Origin: Paenibacillus_T sp033239625
GTDB lineage: Bacteria; Bacillota; Bacilli; Paenibacillales; Paenibacillaceae
Assembly: GCF_033239625.1 (NCBI RefSeq)
Contig: NZ_BTCK01000020.1
Location: 1 to 64,000, forward strand
Direction of reading: 5' to 3'
DNA length: 64,000 bases
Shown in pieces: positions 35,022 through 43,290 of the stretch. Made by a program: the position numbers and the translations under genes. Each line of letters opens with the position of its first letter. Position 1 is the stretch's first letter. The notes below the pieces were generated by a model. The model was given only the letters and a program-made list of their open reading frames with translations, did no database searches and was not told where the DNA came from.

Positions 35022-36212
35022 ATGATCGATTCGCGACGAGTTGGAGCACGTATATCCGAATTGCGCAAACAACAGGACATGACGCAGTCCAATCTGGCAG
35101 AAAAGCTGAATATGAGTCATCAGGCGGTTTCGAAGTGGGAGCGGGGCGAATCGCTGCCGGATATCGCGGTGCTGCCTCGACTGGCAGAACTGCTCGGTAT
35201 TACGTTAGATGAGCTGCTGTCGAATGATCGAGAGAGCGGCAGTGTTTACATCGGTAAGCTGCTGAAGGATCTCTCGGCAGGACAGACGGCGGAGGCGGCT
35301 TCTTTCATTAATACGAATACGGCTGCTGCAGAGGAACTGGTCGATATTGCGCCGATGCTGAAGGCAAGCACGCTGGGGCAGTTGACGGAGAAGCTGGAGC
35401 CGGGAGTATTCAATCAGCAGTTTGCGTTTCAGATGGCGCCTTTTCTGTCGAAGCAATCCTTGGATCAGATCGTTACAACGGTAACGGAGCAGTCTTGGGA
35501 GTGGGAGACGATCGAAGGTCTTGCGCCATTCCTTCCGCAAGAGTCGCTAAGCCGGCTTGTAGATGGAGCTGTGCAAAGGGCAGTTCCAGCGCATCGCATC
35601 GTAAGTCTCGCGCCATTCCTGAATCAGGGTCAATTGTCTCAATTGGTTCGGGCGGCAGAAGAAAGCGAGTTCGATCTGCAGATGATCATATCCCTTGCGC
35701 CATTCCTTGACCGGCAGACGCTGGGCGGCTTGGCCGATCGCGCCATCAATGGAGAGATTGAAGGCTCGCTGCTGCTTCGACTTGCGCCATTCTTGGAGCG
35801 GGACGCGGTCGATCGCTATGCAGAGCTGGCGGCAGATGGCTCTATTCAACCGGATCTCGTGCTTGGCTTGGCGCCGTTCATAAGCAGGGAGGGGCTTGGC
35901 AGGCTGGCAGAGCGCGGGCTGCAGGGCGAAATTGGCGAGCAGGTCATTGTCGGCCTTGGACCTTTCCTTGCGAGAGAGCATTTGGATGCGCTTGTACGCG
36001 GAGCTTCGGAAGGCGGACGATTGTCGTCGAACGCCTTGGTTGGTCTTGCACCGTTCCTAGGCCAAGAGCAGCTGGTGCTTCTTGTGCAGAACGCAGCAGC
36101 ATCCGGCGAGTTGTCTCCGAATATGCTGGCTGGCATTGCCCCGTTCTTGGGTCAGCAGATACTGGGCGATATCATAAGCGAGATGTTAAGCGGTGCGAAG
36201 CCGCAGTCGTAA
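35022..36212 (+). CDS. XRE-family regulator with ten about 29-residue repeats
   Basis: The 396-residue protein begins with an XRE helix-turn-helix (about 8-62; LRKQQDMTQSNLAEKLNMSHQAVSKWERGESLPDIAVLPRLAELLGI). From about residue 108 to the end, ten repeats of about 29 residues run in tandem with the pattern (L/M/I)APFL-x4-L-x2-L-x2-A-x10. This should fold as a helical solenoid, a likely ligand- or protein-binding platform. The start ATG follows GGAGGGG; an upstream in-frame extension has no such site. A palindrome just upstream suggests autoregulation. It is 400 bp upstream of the Ter operon on the same strand, with a terminator between. Targets unknown. Confidence 0.8.
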   Translation: MIDSRRVGARISELRKQQDMTQSNLAEKLNMSHQAVSKWERGESLPDIAVLPRLAELLGITLDELLSNDRESGSVYIGKLLKDLSAGQTAEAASFINTNTAAAEELVDIAPMLKASTLGQLTEKLEPGVFNQQFAFQMAPFLSKQSLDQIVTTVTEQSWEWETIEGLAPFLPQESLSRLVDGAVQRAVPAHRIVSLAPFLNQGQLSQLVRAAEESEFDLQMIISLAPFLDRQTLGGLADRAINGEIEGSLLLRLAPFLERDAVDRYAELAADGSIQPDLVLGLAPFISREGLGRLAERGLQGEIGEQVIVGLGPFLAREHLDALVRGASEGGRLSSNALVGLAPFLGQEQLVLLVQNAAASGELSPNMLAGIAPFLGQQILGDIISEMLSGAKPQS

Positions 36213-36289
36213 CCCTCGATGGAAGAATGCAGGGCCGGTTTCGAGGATGTCGAGCTTGTTGAAGGTGCATGGAGATGGAAGTTAACAAG

Positions 36290-36340
36290 CAAGCCTTATC
36301 GATCGTGATGGAGTCTTACGATCGATAAGGCTCTTTTTGT
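36290..36340 (+). terminator. Terminator after the XRE gene
   Basis: Perfect 15-bp stem AGCCTTATCGATCGT / ACGATCGATAAGGCT with CTTTTTG downstream. Confidence 0.92.
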
Positions 36341-36369
36341 AAGCAAATAATGTTATTTGTATTTTTTTT

Positions 36370-36396
36370 TGAATCCTTTCTAGGCAACTGTACGTA
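36370..36396 (+). promoter_or_regulatory. Candidate ECF-sigma promoter of the Ter operon
   Basis: TGAATC (36370-36375), 17 bases, then CGTA (36393-36396) resembles the SigW/SigM/SigX-type pattern TGAAAC-N16/17-CGTM with one -35 mismatch. The related yceC operon of Bacillus subtilis is controlled by several such sigma factors. The 215-bp leader that would follow is long and AT-rich. Another TTGAAACGTATG stretch at 36437 may belong to a second promoter. Confidence 0.4.
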
Positions 36397-36610
36397 TGGA
36401 AGGTTATAAGCTGTCGTTTTATACGATTTATTGTGCTTGAAACGTATGAAATCAGCTTATTTAGCCGAGCCTAAATGTTTGTATAAGCAAGTAGATTTTT
36501 GATGATTACTAGAGTATAGTTGGGGTTAGAGTCTGGAAATTCAAGGCTTTTACCTTCTGGTTCAACTGGCATTATTCGGCGTTACAATTGGAAAGGGAGG
36601 TGAACAAACG

Positions 36611-37207
36611 ATGTCGATTAGTTTGGTGAAAGGTCAGAAAATCGATCTGACGAAAGGCAACGCTGGTCTGACGAAAGTTACGATCGGTCTGGGTTGGGAT
36701 CCGGTGCAATCCAAGGGCGGTTTGTTCGGTTTGAAGAAGCAGACTGCTAATATCGACTGTGACGCGTCGGTTCTGATGCTTAACGAGCAGTCGAAATTGA
36801 CGAATGATCATCATGTTGTTTGTTTCTACAATAAGCAAAGCCCGTGCCAATCGGTTATTCACTCCGGTGACAACTTGACTGGCGAAGGCGATGGCGACGA
36901 CGAGCAGATCTTTATCGATCTCGCGAAGGTTCCGGCTGGCGTTAGCAAGATTCTTGCTGTTGTTAATATCTATGATTGCGTCAACCGCAAGCAGGATTTC
37001 GGCATGATTCAGTCCGCATACATACGGGTGATGGACGGAACGAAGGGCAATGAGCTCGTTCGCTTCAATCTGTCGGAGAGCTATGCAGGCAAGACGGCGC
37101 TAATCTGCGGCGAGCTGTACCGTCATGGCGGCGAGTGGAAATTTGCGGCGATTGGCGAAGGAACGCATGCTGTTCACGTCAATCAATTAGCTGCTGAGCA
37201 TAAATAA
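36611..37207 (+). CDS. TerD-family stress protein 1 (divergent copy)
   Basis: The 198-residue TerD-domain protein begins with SLVKGQKIDLTK and has the Ca-binding acidic stretch GDNLTGEGDGDDEQIFIDL. It differs from its two neighbours: the usual FDLDAS loop is IDCDASVLML, it has extra Cys, and an insertion KGGLFGLKKQ. This matches the YceC-like member that opens such operons. TerD proteins bind Ca and are linked to resistance to tellurite and other envelope or DNA stress. Start after GGGAGGTG. First gene of the operon, behind a long leader. Confidence 0.9.
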   Translation: MSISLVKGQKIDLTKGNAGLTKVTIGLGWDPVQSKGGLFGLKKQTANIDCDASVLMLNEQSKLTNDHHVVCFYNKQSPCQSVIHSGDNLTGEGDGDDEQIFIDLAKVPAGVSKILAVVNIYDCVNRKQDFGMIQSAYIRVMDGTKGNELVRFNLSESYAGKTALICGELYRHGGEWKFAAIGEGTHAVHVNQLAAEHK

Positions 37208-37213
37208 AAGGAT

Positions 37214-37231
37214 GCTGGCCGCAAGGCCGGC
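37214..37231 (+). other. Intercistronic hairpin, terD1-terD2
   Basis: GCTGGCC-GCAA-GGCCGGC folds into a 7-bp GC stem with a tetraloop. No T-run follows, so a processing or stability role is more likely than termination. Confidence 0.55.
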
Positions 37232-37253
37232 TTAGCGAGGAGAGGTGTTTACC

Positions 37254-37829
37254 ATGGCAATTAGCTTGACGAAAGGCCAGAAGGTCGATTTGACGAAAAC
37301 AAACCCAGGTCTGACGAAAGTAACGGTGGGCCTTGGCTGGGACACGAACAAGTACGACGGCGGCAAGGACTTTGACCTCGACGTTTCGGTCTTCCTGGCT
37401 AACGCAGCAGGCAAAGTCGAAGGCGAGCGCAACTTCATCTACTTCAATAACCGTCAGAACGAGAACGGCTCTGTCGTTCATACTGGCGACAATCGTACGG
37501 GCGCAGGCGAAGGTGACGACGAGCAGATCAGCATCGACCTTCCGAACGTTCCGGCGAACGTAGAGAAGATCGCGTTCACGATCACGATCTATGAAGCGAC
37601 AGAGCGCAATCAGAACTTCGGTCAAGTATCCCGCGCTTACGTGCGTATCTTGAACGAAGACGGCGGCCAAGAGCTGATCCGCTTCGATCTCGGCGAGGAC
37701 TTCTCGATCGAGACGGGCGTTGTCGTTGGCGAACTGTATCGCCACAGCGGCGAGTGGAAGTTCAGCGCAATCGGCAGCGGCTACAAGGACGGCTTGTCCG
37801 GCTTGGTGCGCGATTACGGCTTGGCATAA
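37254..37829 (+). CDS. TerD-family stress protein 2
   Basis: The 191-residue protein has the classic TerD features: SLTKGQKVDLTKTNPGL, VGLGWDTNKYDGGKDFDLDVSVFL, HTGDNRTGAGEGDDEQISIDL and the closing YRHSGEWKFSAIGSGY. The acidic loops form the Ca sites known from the family. It is close to the third copy, which points to duplication. ATG at 37254 follows AGGAGAGGTG; the GTG at 37245 sits on that site. Corresponds to YceD/YceE in Bacillus. Confidence 0.93.
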   Translation: MAISLTKGQKVDLTKTNPGLTKVTVGLGWDTNKYDGGKDFDLDVSVFLANAAGKVEGERNFIYFNNRQNENGSVVHTGDNRTGAGEGDDEQISIDLPNVPANVEKIAFTITIYEATERNQNFGQVSRAYVRILNEDGGQELIRFDLGEDFSIETGVVVGELYRHSGEWKFSAIGSGYKDGLSGLVRDYGLA

Positions 37830-37842
37830 GCAAGTGAAAGCC

Positions 37843-37883
37843 CGTGCGGCAGACCTTCGCGGCAGCGGCTGGTCTGCCGCACG
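37843..37883 (+). other. Intercistronic hairpin, terD2-terD3
   Basis: CGTGCGGCAGACC / GGTCTGCCGCACG is a perfect 13-bp stem. It is followed by CCATTTTG, too weak a T-run for a strong terminator, so partial attenuation or RNA processing is possible. Confidence 0.65.
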
Positions 37884-37913
37884 CCATTTTGCTCAGGAGA
37901 GGAAGAGAATGCA

Positions 37914-38495
37914 ATGAGTATCTCACTATCCAAAGGTCAACGCGTTGACCTGACGAAGACGAATCCCGGTCTCACGCAGGTTGTCGTTGGTCTTGGCTGG
38001 GACACGAACAAATATGTCGGCGGTGCTGATTTCGACTTGGACGCTTCGGCTTTCCTGCTCTACGAGGATGGCAAGGCGAAGGGCGCCGACGATTTCGTAT
38101 TCTATAACAATGCATCGGGCGGTAACGGTTCCGTCGTTCATACGGGCGACAATCGGACAGGCGAAGGCGATGGCGATGACGAACAGATCAACATTGATTT
38201 GAGCAAAGTACCAGCTTCGATCCATCGGATCGGCATTACGGTGACGATTTATGATTACGAGACGCGCAAGCAAAATTTTGGACAAGTCTCGAACGCATTC
38301 GTGCGTGTTGTGGACGCTTCTTCGAACCGCGAGGTTCTTCGCTTCGATCTCGGAGAAGAGTTCTCGACAGAAACAGCAGTCGTATTCTGCGAGTTCTACC
38401 GCCACAGCGGCGAGTGGAAATTCCAAGCAGTCGGCAGCGGCTTCGCAGGCGGACTGGTTGCGTTGTGCCGTAATTATGGCCTAGACGCTAACTAG
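37914..38495 (+). CDS. TerD-family stress protein 3
   Basis: The 193-residue protein has the same architecture as copy 2: SLSKGQRVDLTKTNPGL, WDTNKYVGGADFDLDASAFLL, GDNRTGEGDGDDEQINIDL, and YRHSGEWKFQAVGSGF. All acidic loop residues are kept. Start after AGGAGAGG. The next gene in the operon is terC, the order seen in Bacillus yceCDEF. Confidence 0.93.
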   Translation: MSISLSKGQRVDLTKTNPGLTQVVVGLGWDTNKYVGGADFDLDASAFLLYEDGKAKGADDFVFYNNASGGNGSVVHTGDNRTGEGDGDDEQINIDLSKVPASIHRIGITVTIYDYETRKQNFGQVSNAFVRVVDASSNREVLRFDLGEEFSTETAVVFCEFYRHSGEWKFQAVGSGFAGGLVALCRNYGLDAN

Positions 38496-38510
38496 ATTGC
38501 AGTCCGGACA

Positions 38511-38538
38511 AGCCTGTGTCTTGCGATTGGCGCAGGCT
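38511..38538 (+). other. Intercistronic hairpin, terD3-terC
   Basis: AGCCTGTG and CGCAGGCT form an 8-bp stem with a 12-base loop, in a 165-bp gap. No T-run follows. Confidence 0.45.
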
Positions 38539-38660
38539 AGCCGGGCATTGCGATCCATAACGATCGAAAACAACTTCTCCGCTGAGCTTGCCGTTGTGGG
38601 TTCAGCGTAATGGAGAGTTTCGAATACGATTATTCCATTTTCCTATTGGAGGCAGCATTC

Positions 38661-39389
38661 ATGGATTGGTTAGACAAAATTGGAGAGAGCTACGGTCATT
38701 TCTTCTCCTGGAGCGACATTGCAGCAACATTCTCGGACCCGGCAAGCTGGGGGATCATTCTCAGTCTAGTCCTGCTGGAAGGTCTGTTATCGGCGGATAA
38801 CGCGCTCGTGTTGGCCGTAATGGTTCGCCACCTGCCGAAGGAGCAGCAGAAGAAGGCGTTGTTCTACGGCTTGCTTGGCGCGTACGTATTCCGGTTCTTA
38901 GCGATCGGCTTCGGTACATACCTCGTTAAGTTTACGCTGGTGAAGGTGCTTGGCGCGGCTTACCTGATGTTCATCGCCTATAAGGGATTGTTCAAGGGTC
39001 ACCAAGAAGAAGGCGAAACCAGCGGCAAGAATTATGGCTTCTGGAAGACCGTATTAATGGTCGAGCTGATGGATATCGCATTCAGTATCGACAGCGTTAT
39101 CGCGGCATTCGGTGTGAGCAACGAAGTATGGGTACTGTTCTTGGGCGGTATTCTGGGCGTACTGATGATGCGCGGCGTTGCACAAGTATTCCTCAAGCTC
39201 ATCGAGCGTTTCCCGGAGCTGGAGAAAGCGGCATTCGTTCTGATCGCTGTAATCTCGTTGAAGATGCTGTTGGGAGCATTCGGCGTTCATATTTCGCACT
39301 ACCTGTTCTTCGCAGCGATGTTCCTCGTATTCGGCGGTGCAATCTTGCTCAGCATTCTTCGCCGTAAGAAGGTCAGTGAAAAGGCCTAA
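38661..39389 (+). CDS. TerC-family membrane protein
   Basis: The 242-residue integral membrane protein has about seven helices and the two acidic membrane motifs of the family, LEGLLSADNALVLAVM and VELMDIAFSIDSVIAAFG. TerC proteins have been linked to metal-ion handling, including Mn export for secreted metalloproteins, and to tellurite resistance with TerD. ATG at 38661 follows TTGGAGGC by a good spacing and is preferred over ATG 38610. It matches the YceF position in the Bacillus operon. Confidence 0.92.
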   Translation: MDWLDKIGESYGHFFSWSDIAATFSDPASWGIILSLVLLEGLLSADNALVLAVMVRHLPKEQQKKALFYGLLGAYVFRFLAIGFGTYLVKFTLVKVLGAAYLMFIAYKGLFKGHQEEGETSGKNYGFWKTVLMVELMDIAFSIDSVIAAFGVSNEVWVLFLGGILGVLMMRGVAQVFLKLIERFPELEKAAFVLIAVISLKMLLGAFGVHISHYLFFAAMFLVFGGAILLSILRRKKVSEKA

Positions 39390-39420
39390 GAGATCAGCAG
39401 CAGCGCTCTTTCATAGTTGA

Positions 39421-39459
39421 TATACGAATCCCTCCATATTGGAGGGATTCGTTCGTATA
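39421..39459 (+). other. Intercistronic hairpin, terC-aldolase
   Basis: ACGAATCCCTCC / GGAGGGATTCGT is a perfect 12-bp stem with loop ATATT, extended by TATA pairs. No T-run follows on the plus strand. It separates the resistance genes from the enzyme genes. Confidence 0.65.
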
Positions 39460-39485
39460 AGGGATAGAAGGGAGGAGCGAGCGTC

Positions 39486-40709
39486 ATGCGTTATTATGAT
39501 GATTTGTCCGAAGAAGAGAGAGGGGCGATGTTCTTCTGCCCCCCGATGCCGTTCTCTAACCGTACACCGAGGGAGCAGCTTGCCTATGCGGTCGGAGCGG
39601 CGCTGTACATGCCGGCCACACGTTCGACAATTGCAGCTGATCTGATTACGGGGAAGCTGAGTGAGCTGGTAACTGCGGTTATCGATCTGGAGGATGCCGT
39701 GGCGGATCTAATGGTCGATGCCGCCGAATATTCGCTCGTACAGCAGCTGTCGCGTGTTGCTGCAGCGGTGGACAGCGGCGTGCTTGCGCAGGATCAACTG
39801 CCGCTCCTCTTCATTCGGGTCCGCTCAGCGGATCAGATGGCGAGGCTGCTTGTTAGATTGGAAGACTCGGTTCGTATATTGACGGGTTTCGTATTCCCGA
39901 AGTTTACGCCAGCTGCGGGTGAGCGGTATTTGCGGTTGCTCGACGACTACAACCGATGCAGAGAGAAGGACGAGCCTCCGCTTTATGGCATGCCGGTACT
40001 TGAGAGTGCTTCGATTATTTATCGGGAGAGCCGATTGGAGACGCTGCTCGACACGAAGCGTCTGCTCGACACCTATCGTGATTATGTATTGAATGTGCGG
40101 ATCGGAGCGACGGACTTCTCCAGCTTGTTCGGATTAAGACGAAGTCCGGAGTTGACCGTATATGACCTTGCAGCGATTCGGGATTGCATAGCGGACATTA
40201 TGAATATTTTCGGCAGAGCAGAAGACGGGTACGTTGTATCGGGTCCTGTATGGGAGTATTTCGGAAACGGCAATGATCGGCCTCATCAGCTCGCGGCACT
40301 GCGGGAAACGCGTCTTCGGGATGCCTTGCTGCCGGAGCTGCCGAACCCGCGCCATTCTGCTTTAGCAGCAAGTGCGGAAGATGTCAGTGCGACATTCATC
40401 CGCGAGATTATGTTGGACAAAGAGAACGGGTTGATTGGGAAGACGGTCATTCACCCGGTTCAGCTGCGAACCGTGCAGGCGATGTATACCGTTACGCGTG
40501 AAGAGTACATGGATGCGCTGGCGATCATCGATAATCGGGATGGCAGCCTTGGCGTCATGAAGAGTGAATATGGTAATAAGATGAACGAATTTAAGCCGCA
40601 TTATTACTGGGCGAAGAAAATAATTGCGAGAGCGAATATATATGGGGTGCTGCATGATGAGCAACGCTACACAGCCTTATTCCGAGAACAAGGCTACGCA
40701 CGTTTATAA
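39486..40709 (+). CDS. HpcH/HpaI (CitE-like) aldolase/lyase of the Ter cluster
   Basis: The 407-residue TIM-barrel enzyme has AVIDLEDAVAD (metal and phosphate side), LFIRVRS, FVFPKF, MPVLES, RIGATDFSSLFG and IGKTVIHPVQ, the pattern of citrate-lyase beta-like C-C lyases. In Ter-linked operons such an enzyme accompanies phosphoribosyltransferases, a HAD phosphatase and an ATP-grasp ligase. A carbon-carbon step in building a small molecule has been proposed for it there; the substrate is unknown. Start after GGGAGGAG. Its 3' end overlaps the next gene by about 53 bases. Confidence 0.87.
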   Translation: MRYYDDLSEEERGAMFFCPPMPFSNRTPREQLAYAVGAALYMPATRSTIAADLITGKLSELVTAVIDLEDAVADLMVDAAEYSLVQQLSRVAAAVDSGVLAQDQLPLLFIRVRSADQMARLLVRLEDSVRILTGFVFPKFTPAAGERYLRLLDDYNRCREKDEPPLYGMPVLESASIIYRESRLETLLDTKRLLDTYRDYVLNVRIGATDFSSLFGLRRSPELTVYDLAAIRDCIADIMNIFGRAEDGYVVSGPVWEYFGNGNDRPHQLAALRETRLRDALLPELPNPRHSALAASAEDVSATFIREIMLDKENGLIGKTVIHPVQLRTVQAMYTVTREEYMDALAIIDNRDGSLGVMKSEYGNKMNEFKPHYYWAKKIIARANIYGVLHDEQRYTALFREQGYARL

Positions 40710-43290
40710 CATCGCCGGCAGCCTGCAGGTGACCGTATCAGAGAAAAACAATCCATTCGGACTTCCGATCTCATCTTTATTTCATATGGCAGCACGCAAC
40801 AATCCTAAACGGTCGTTTCTGTTCGTAAGCAAGCTGCTCGGCAAACATATTCCGATTGATCCGAATACTTCATTGCTTGCAGGCTACGCGCTTGCTGTAC
40901 TGCTGTGCCGGCATTTGCAGCCGGAGCGCTCGGCAGAGCTTGCGCCGCTTCTGAAGCAGACGATGCAAGGTTTAATGGAACCAACTGAAGCGCCCGGCGT
41001 GTATCGCAGGCTGATCGAAGAGCGGCTTCGAGTACCGATGCCGCTCAAACTGCTTGGCTTCGCGGAGACGGCAACGGCGCTTGGACATGCGATGTTCGAT
41101 GCATTCGAGGCTAACGCCACTTATCTGCATACGACACGCGAGCTGCTGGCGGACCGGGAGTCGGTGCTGCAGTTCGACGAGGAGCATTCACACGCGGTGG
41201 CGCATCGCTGCTATGCAGAGCGGAGCGACTATTGGGATAATGGCGAGATCGTCGTATTCGTGGACGACGAGATGACAACGGGGAAGACGACGCTTAACCT
41301 GATCCGGGACATGCATGCGAAATTTCCGCGGAAGCGTTATGTGGTCGCCTCGCTGCTCGATTGGCGGAGCGAAGCGTCGGAAGATGCCTTTGCGGCGCTG
41401 GAGCGCGAATTCGGCATTACGATCGAGACGATTACCTTGTATCGGGGGACGATCGAGGTAAGCGGCGAGGCGTTCCCGAATGGGGCGCCGCAAGGGCTGC
41501 TGAACAGTGGTGAAGATGCAGAAGGGGAGACGACTGCTTCTGAGCCTGAATACCGCGTCCATACGCTGCAATCGGTGTTCGAGCCGGTTAAGGCAGTATC
41601 GCTTGATCTGGCAGGCAGCGCGAATCATGCCCCGTATATGAGACAGACGGGGCGTTTCGGTATTGCGGCAGAAGAGCGTGTGGACGCGGATGAAGCGATT
41701 CGCAGAGCAACTGCGCAATTAGAGGAGCTTCGCTGCGGAAGGGGAGGGAAGACGCTCGTCATCGGCACCGGGGAATTCATGTACGTGCCGATGCAGATTG
41801 CCGCGGCGCTGCAAGGCAGCGTCTACTACCAGTCGTCGACGCGCAGCCCGATTCATCCGCTGGACCGCGCAGATTATGCGGTGAAGGACGGCGTGACGTT
41901 CCCTTCCCCAGACGATGAAGGGGTACGGCATTATCTATACAATCTCGGCGCGCATGTCTATGATGATGTATTCATCATTCTAGAGCGAGTAACGACGATG
42001 GAGCGGCTTGAGCCGATGCTGGAGGCGCTTAAGTTTATCGACTGCAAGGTTATTCATGTCGTGAGCTGTACGTCTGAGGAGCCGGAGTTAGGGTCGGAGT
42101 CTAGGTCGGGGCTCGCGATGAACATCAATCAGCACTCCTCACGTGATTCTCGACTGGCGAAGCTGTTCGAACGGAAGATGAAGCCGCCGGTACCGCTGGG
42201 CAGTTATGAGGCGTCCGATGTAATTTTCCTTCTGAAGGACCTGCGAGACGCACAGCTGGAGATGCCGACGGAAGATCGCGAAGAGGCGATTCAGTCGGGT
42301 GTTCACTACTCAGAGATGCTGCCGAAGGAGTATGAGCCCTCGGAGCAATATTTGAAGCTGTATCGCAAGACGTTAGACGAATCGGCTGTACTCGTCGCGG
42401 AGGGCATTGCGTCGGCAGCGGAGCTGATTGTTCGCAAACGCGGGTTATCGTGCGTGCTTGTATCGCTGGCTAGAGCCGGTACGCCAGTCGGCGTTCTGAT
42501 CAAGCGGTATATTGAGCAGCGATATGGCGTCTCGCTCCCGCACTACGGCATATCGATTATTCGGGGCAAAGGGATCGACGAGAATGCGCTTATTTATATT
42601 TTGCAGCAGCATGGGGTAGAGGCCGAGGTTCAATTCATCGACGGTTGGACAGGCAAGGGAGCGATCCGCCGCACGCTGATCGAGGCGTGCCGCCAGTTCG
42701 AAGAGAAGTATGGGGTTCGATTGAGCGATGATCTCGCGGTTCTGGCCGATCCGGGCCGCTGCTCGGAGACGTTCGGGACGCGTGACGATTACCTGATTCC
42801 AAGCGCCTGCTTGAATGCGACAGTGTCCGGTCTCATGAGCCGAACGGTATTGAAGCCAGGGCTGATTGGACCTGATGACTACCATGGCTCCAAGTTCTAT
42901 GAGCAGTGGAAGCCGATCGATGAGTCTAATCGATTCGTCGAGCGTATTGCCGAGCATTTCGATGCGGTGGCGCAGAAGGCAGCCGTGTATGCGGACAAGG
43001 TGATGCAGAATCCGCCGGAAGCAACTTGGCAAGGGATGGCGGACATTCGGAAGCTTCAGGAGACATTCGGCATCGATGATGTGAATCTGATCAAGCCGGG
43101 CGTTGGCGAGACGTCACGGGTGCTGCTGCGCCGCGTACCGTGGAAGATCCTTGTAGACAGGCTGGACAACCCGCATCTTGCGCCGATCTTGATGCTGGCT
43201 GAGGAGCGGGGCGTGCCCGTGGAAGAGCATCCGGGTCTAGCTTATTCCTGCTGCGGCATCATCAAGCCGCTTAAGGGGGATTCGGCATGA
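40657..43290 (+). CDS. PRTase_2-TRSP-StiP fusion phosphoribosyltransferase
   Basis: The chain has about 877 residues. The N-terminal half is a PRTase_2-type phosphoribosyltransferase with the PRPP loop VVFVDDEMTTGKTTLNLI (about 207), followed by a TRSP domain with its signature QSSTRSPIHP (about 394). The C-terminal half (about 525-875) matches the StiP/PRTase_1 family: FLLKDL, LEMPTEDREEAIQSGVHYSEMLP, VSLARAGTPVGVLIKRY, YGISIIRGKGID, FIDGWTGKG. In related bacteria these are normally two genes. Tandem ATGs at 40654 and 40657 follow GGGGTG; the end overlaps the HAD gene by ATGA. Predicted role: ribosyl transfer in making a nucleoside-like compound. Confidence 0.87.
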   Translation: MSNATQPYSENKATHVYNIAGSLQVTVSEKNNPFGLPISSLFHMAARNNPKRSFLFVSKLLGKHIPIDPNTSLLAGYALAVLLCRHLQPERSAELAPLLKQTMQGLMEPTEAPGVYRRLIEERLRVPMPLKLLGFAETATALGHAMFDAFEANATYLHTTRELLADRESVLQFDEEHSHAVAHRCYAERSDYWDNGEIVVFVDDEMTTGKTTLNLIRDMHAKFPRKRYVVASLLDWRSEASEDAFAALEREFGITIETITLYRGTIEVSGEAFPNGAPQGLLNSGEDAEGETTASEPEYRVHTLQSVFEPVKAVSLDLAGSANHAPYMRQTGRFGIAAEERVDADEAIRRATAQLEELRCGRGGKTLVIGTGEFMYVPMQIAAALQGSVYYQSSTRSPIHPLDRADYAVKDGVTFPSPDDEGVRHYLYNLGAHVYDDVFIILERVTTMERLEPMLEALKFIDCKVIHVVSCTSEEPELGSESRSGLAMNINQHSSRDSRLAKLFERKMKPPVPLGSYEASDVIFLLKDLRDAQLEMPTEDREEAIQSGVHYSEMLPKEYEPSEQYLKLYRKTLDESAVLVAEGIASAAELIVRKRGLSCVLVSLARAGTPVGVLIKRYIEQRYGVSLPHYGISIIRGKGIDENALIYILQQHGVEAEVQFIDGWTGKGAIRRTLIEACRQFEEKYGVRLSDDLAVLADPGRCSETFGTRDDYLIPSACLNATVSGLMSRTVLKPGLIGPDDYHGSKFYEQWKPIDESNRFVERIAEHFDAVAQKAAVYADKVMQNPPEATWQGMADIRKLQETFGIDDVNLIKPGVGETSRVLLRRVPWKILVDRLDNPHLAPILMLAEERGVPVEEHPGLAYSCCGIIKPLKGDSA

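Noticed and set aside
37843..37890. Intrinsic terminator between terD2 and terD3
   Set aside because: The stem is strong, but only CCATTTTG follows, and the next gene starts at once with a good ribosome binding site in the same operon.
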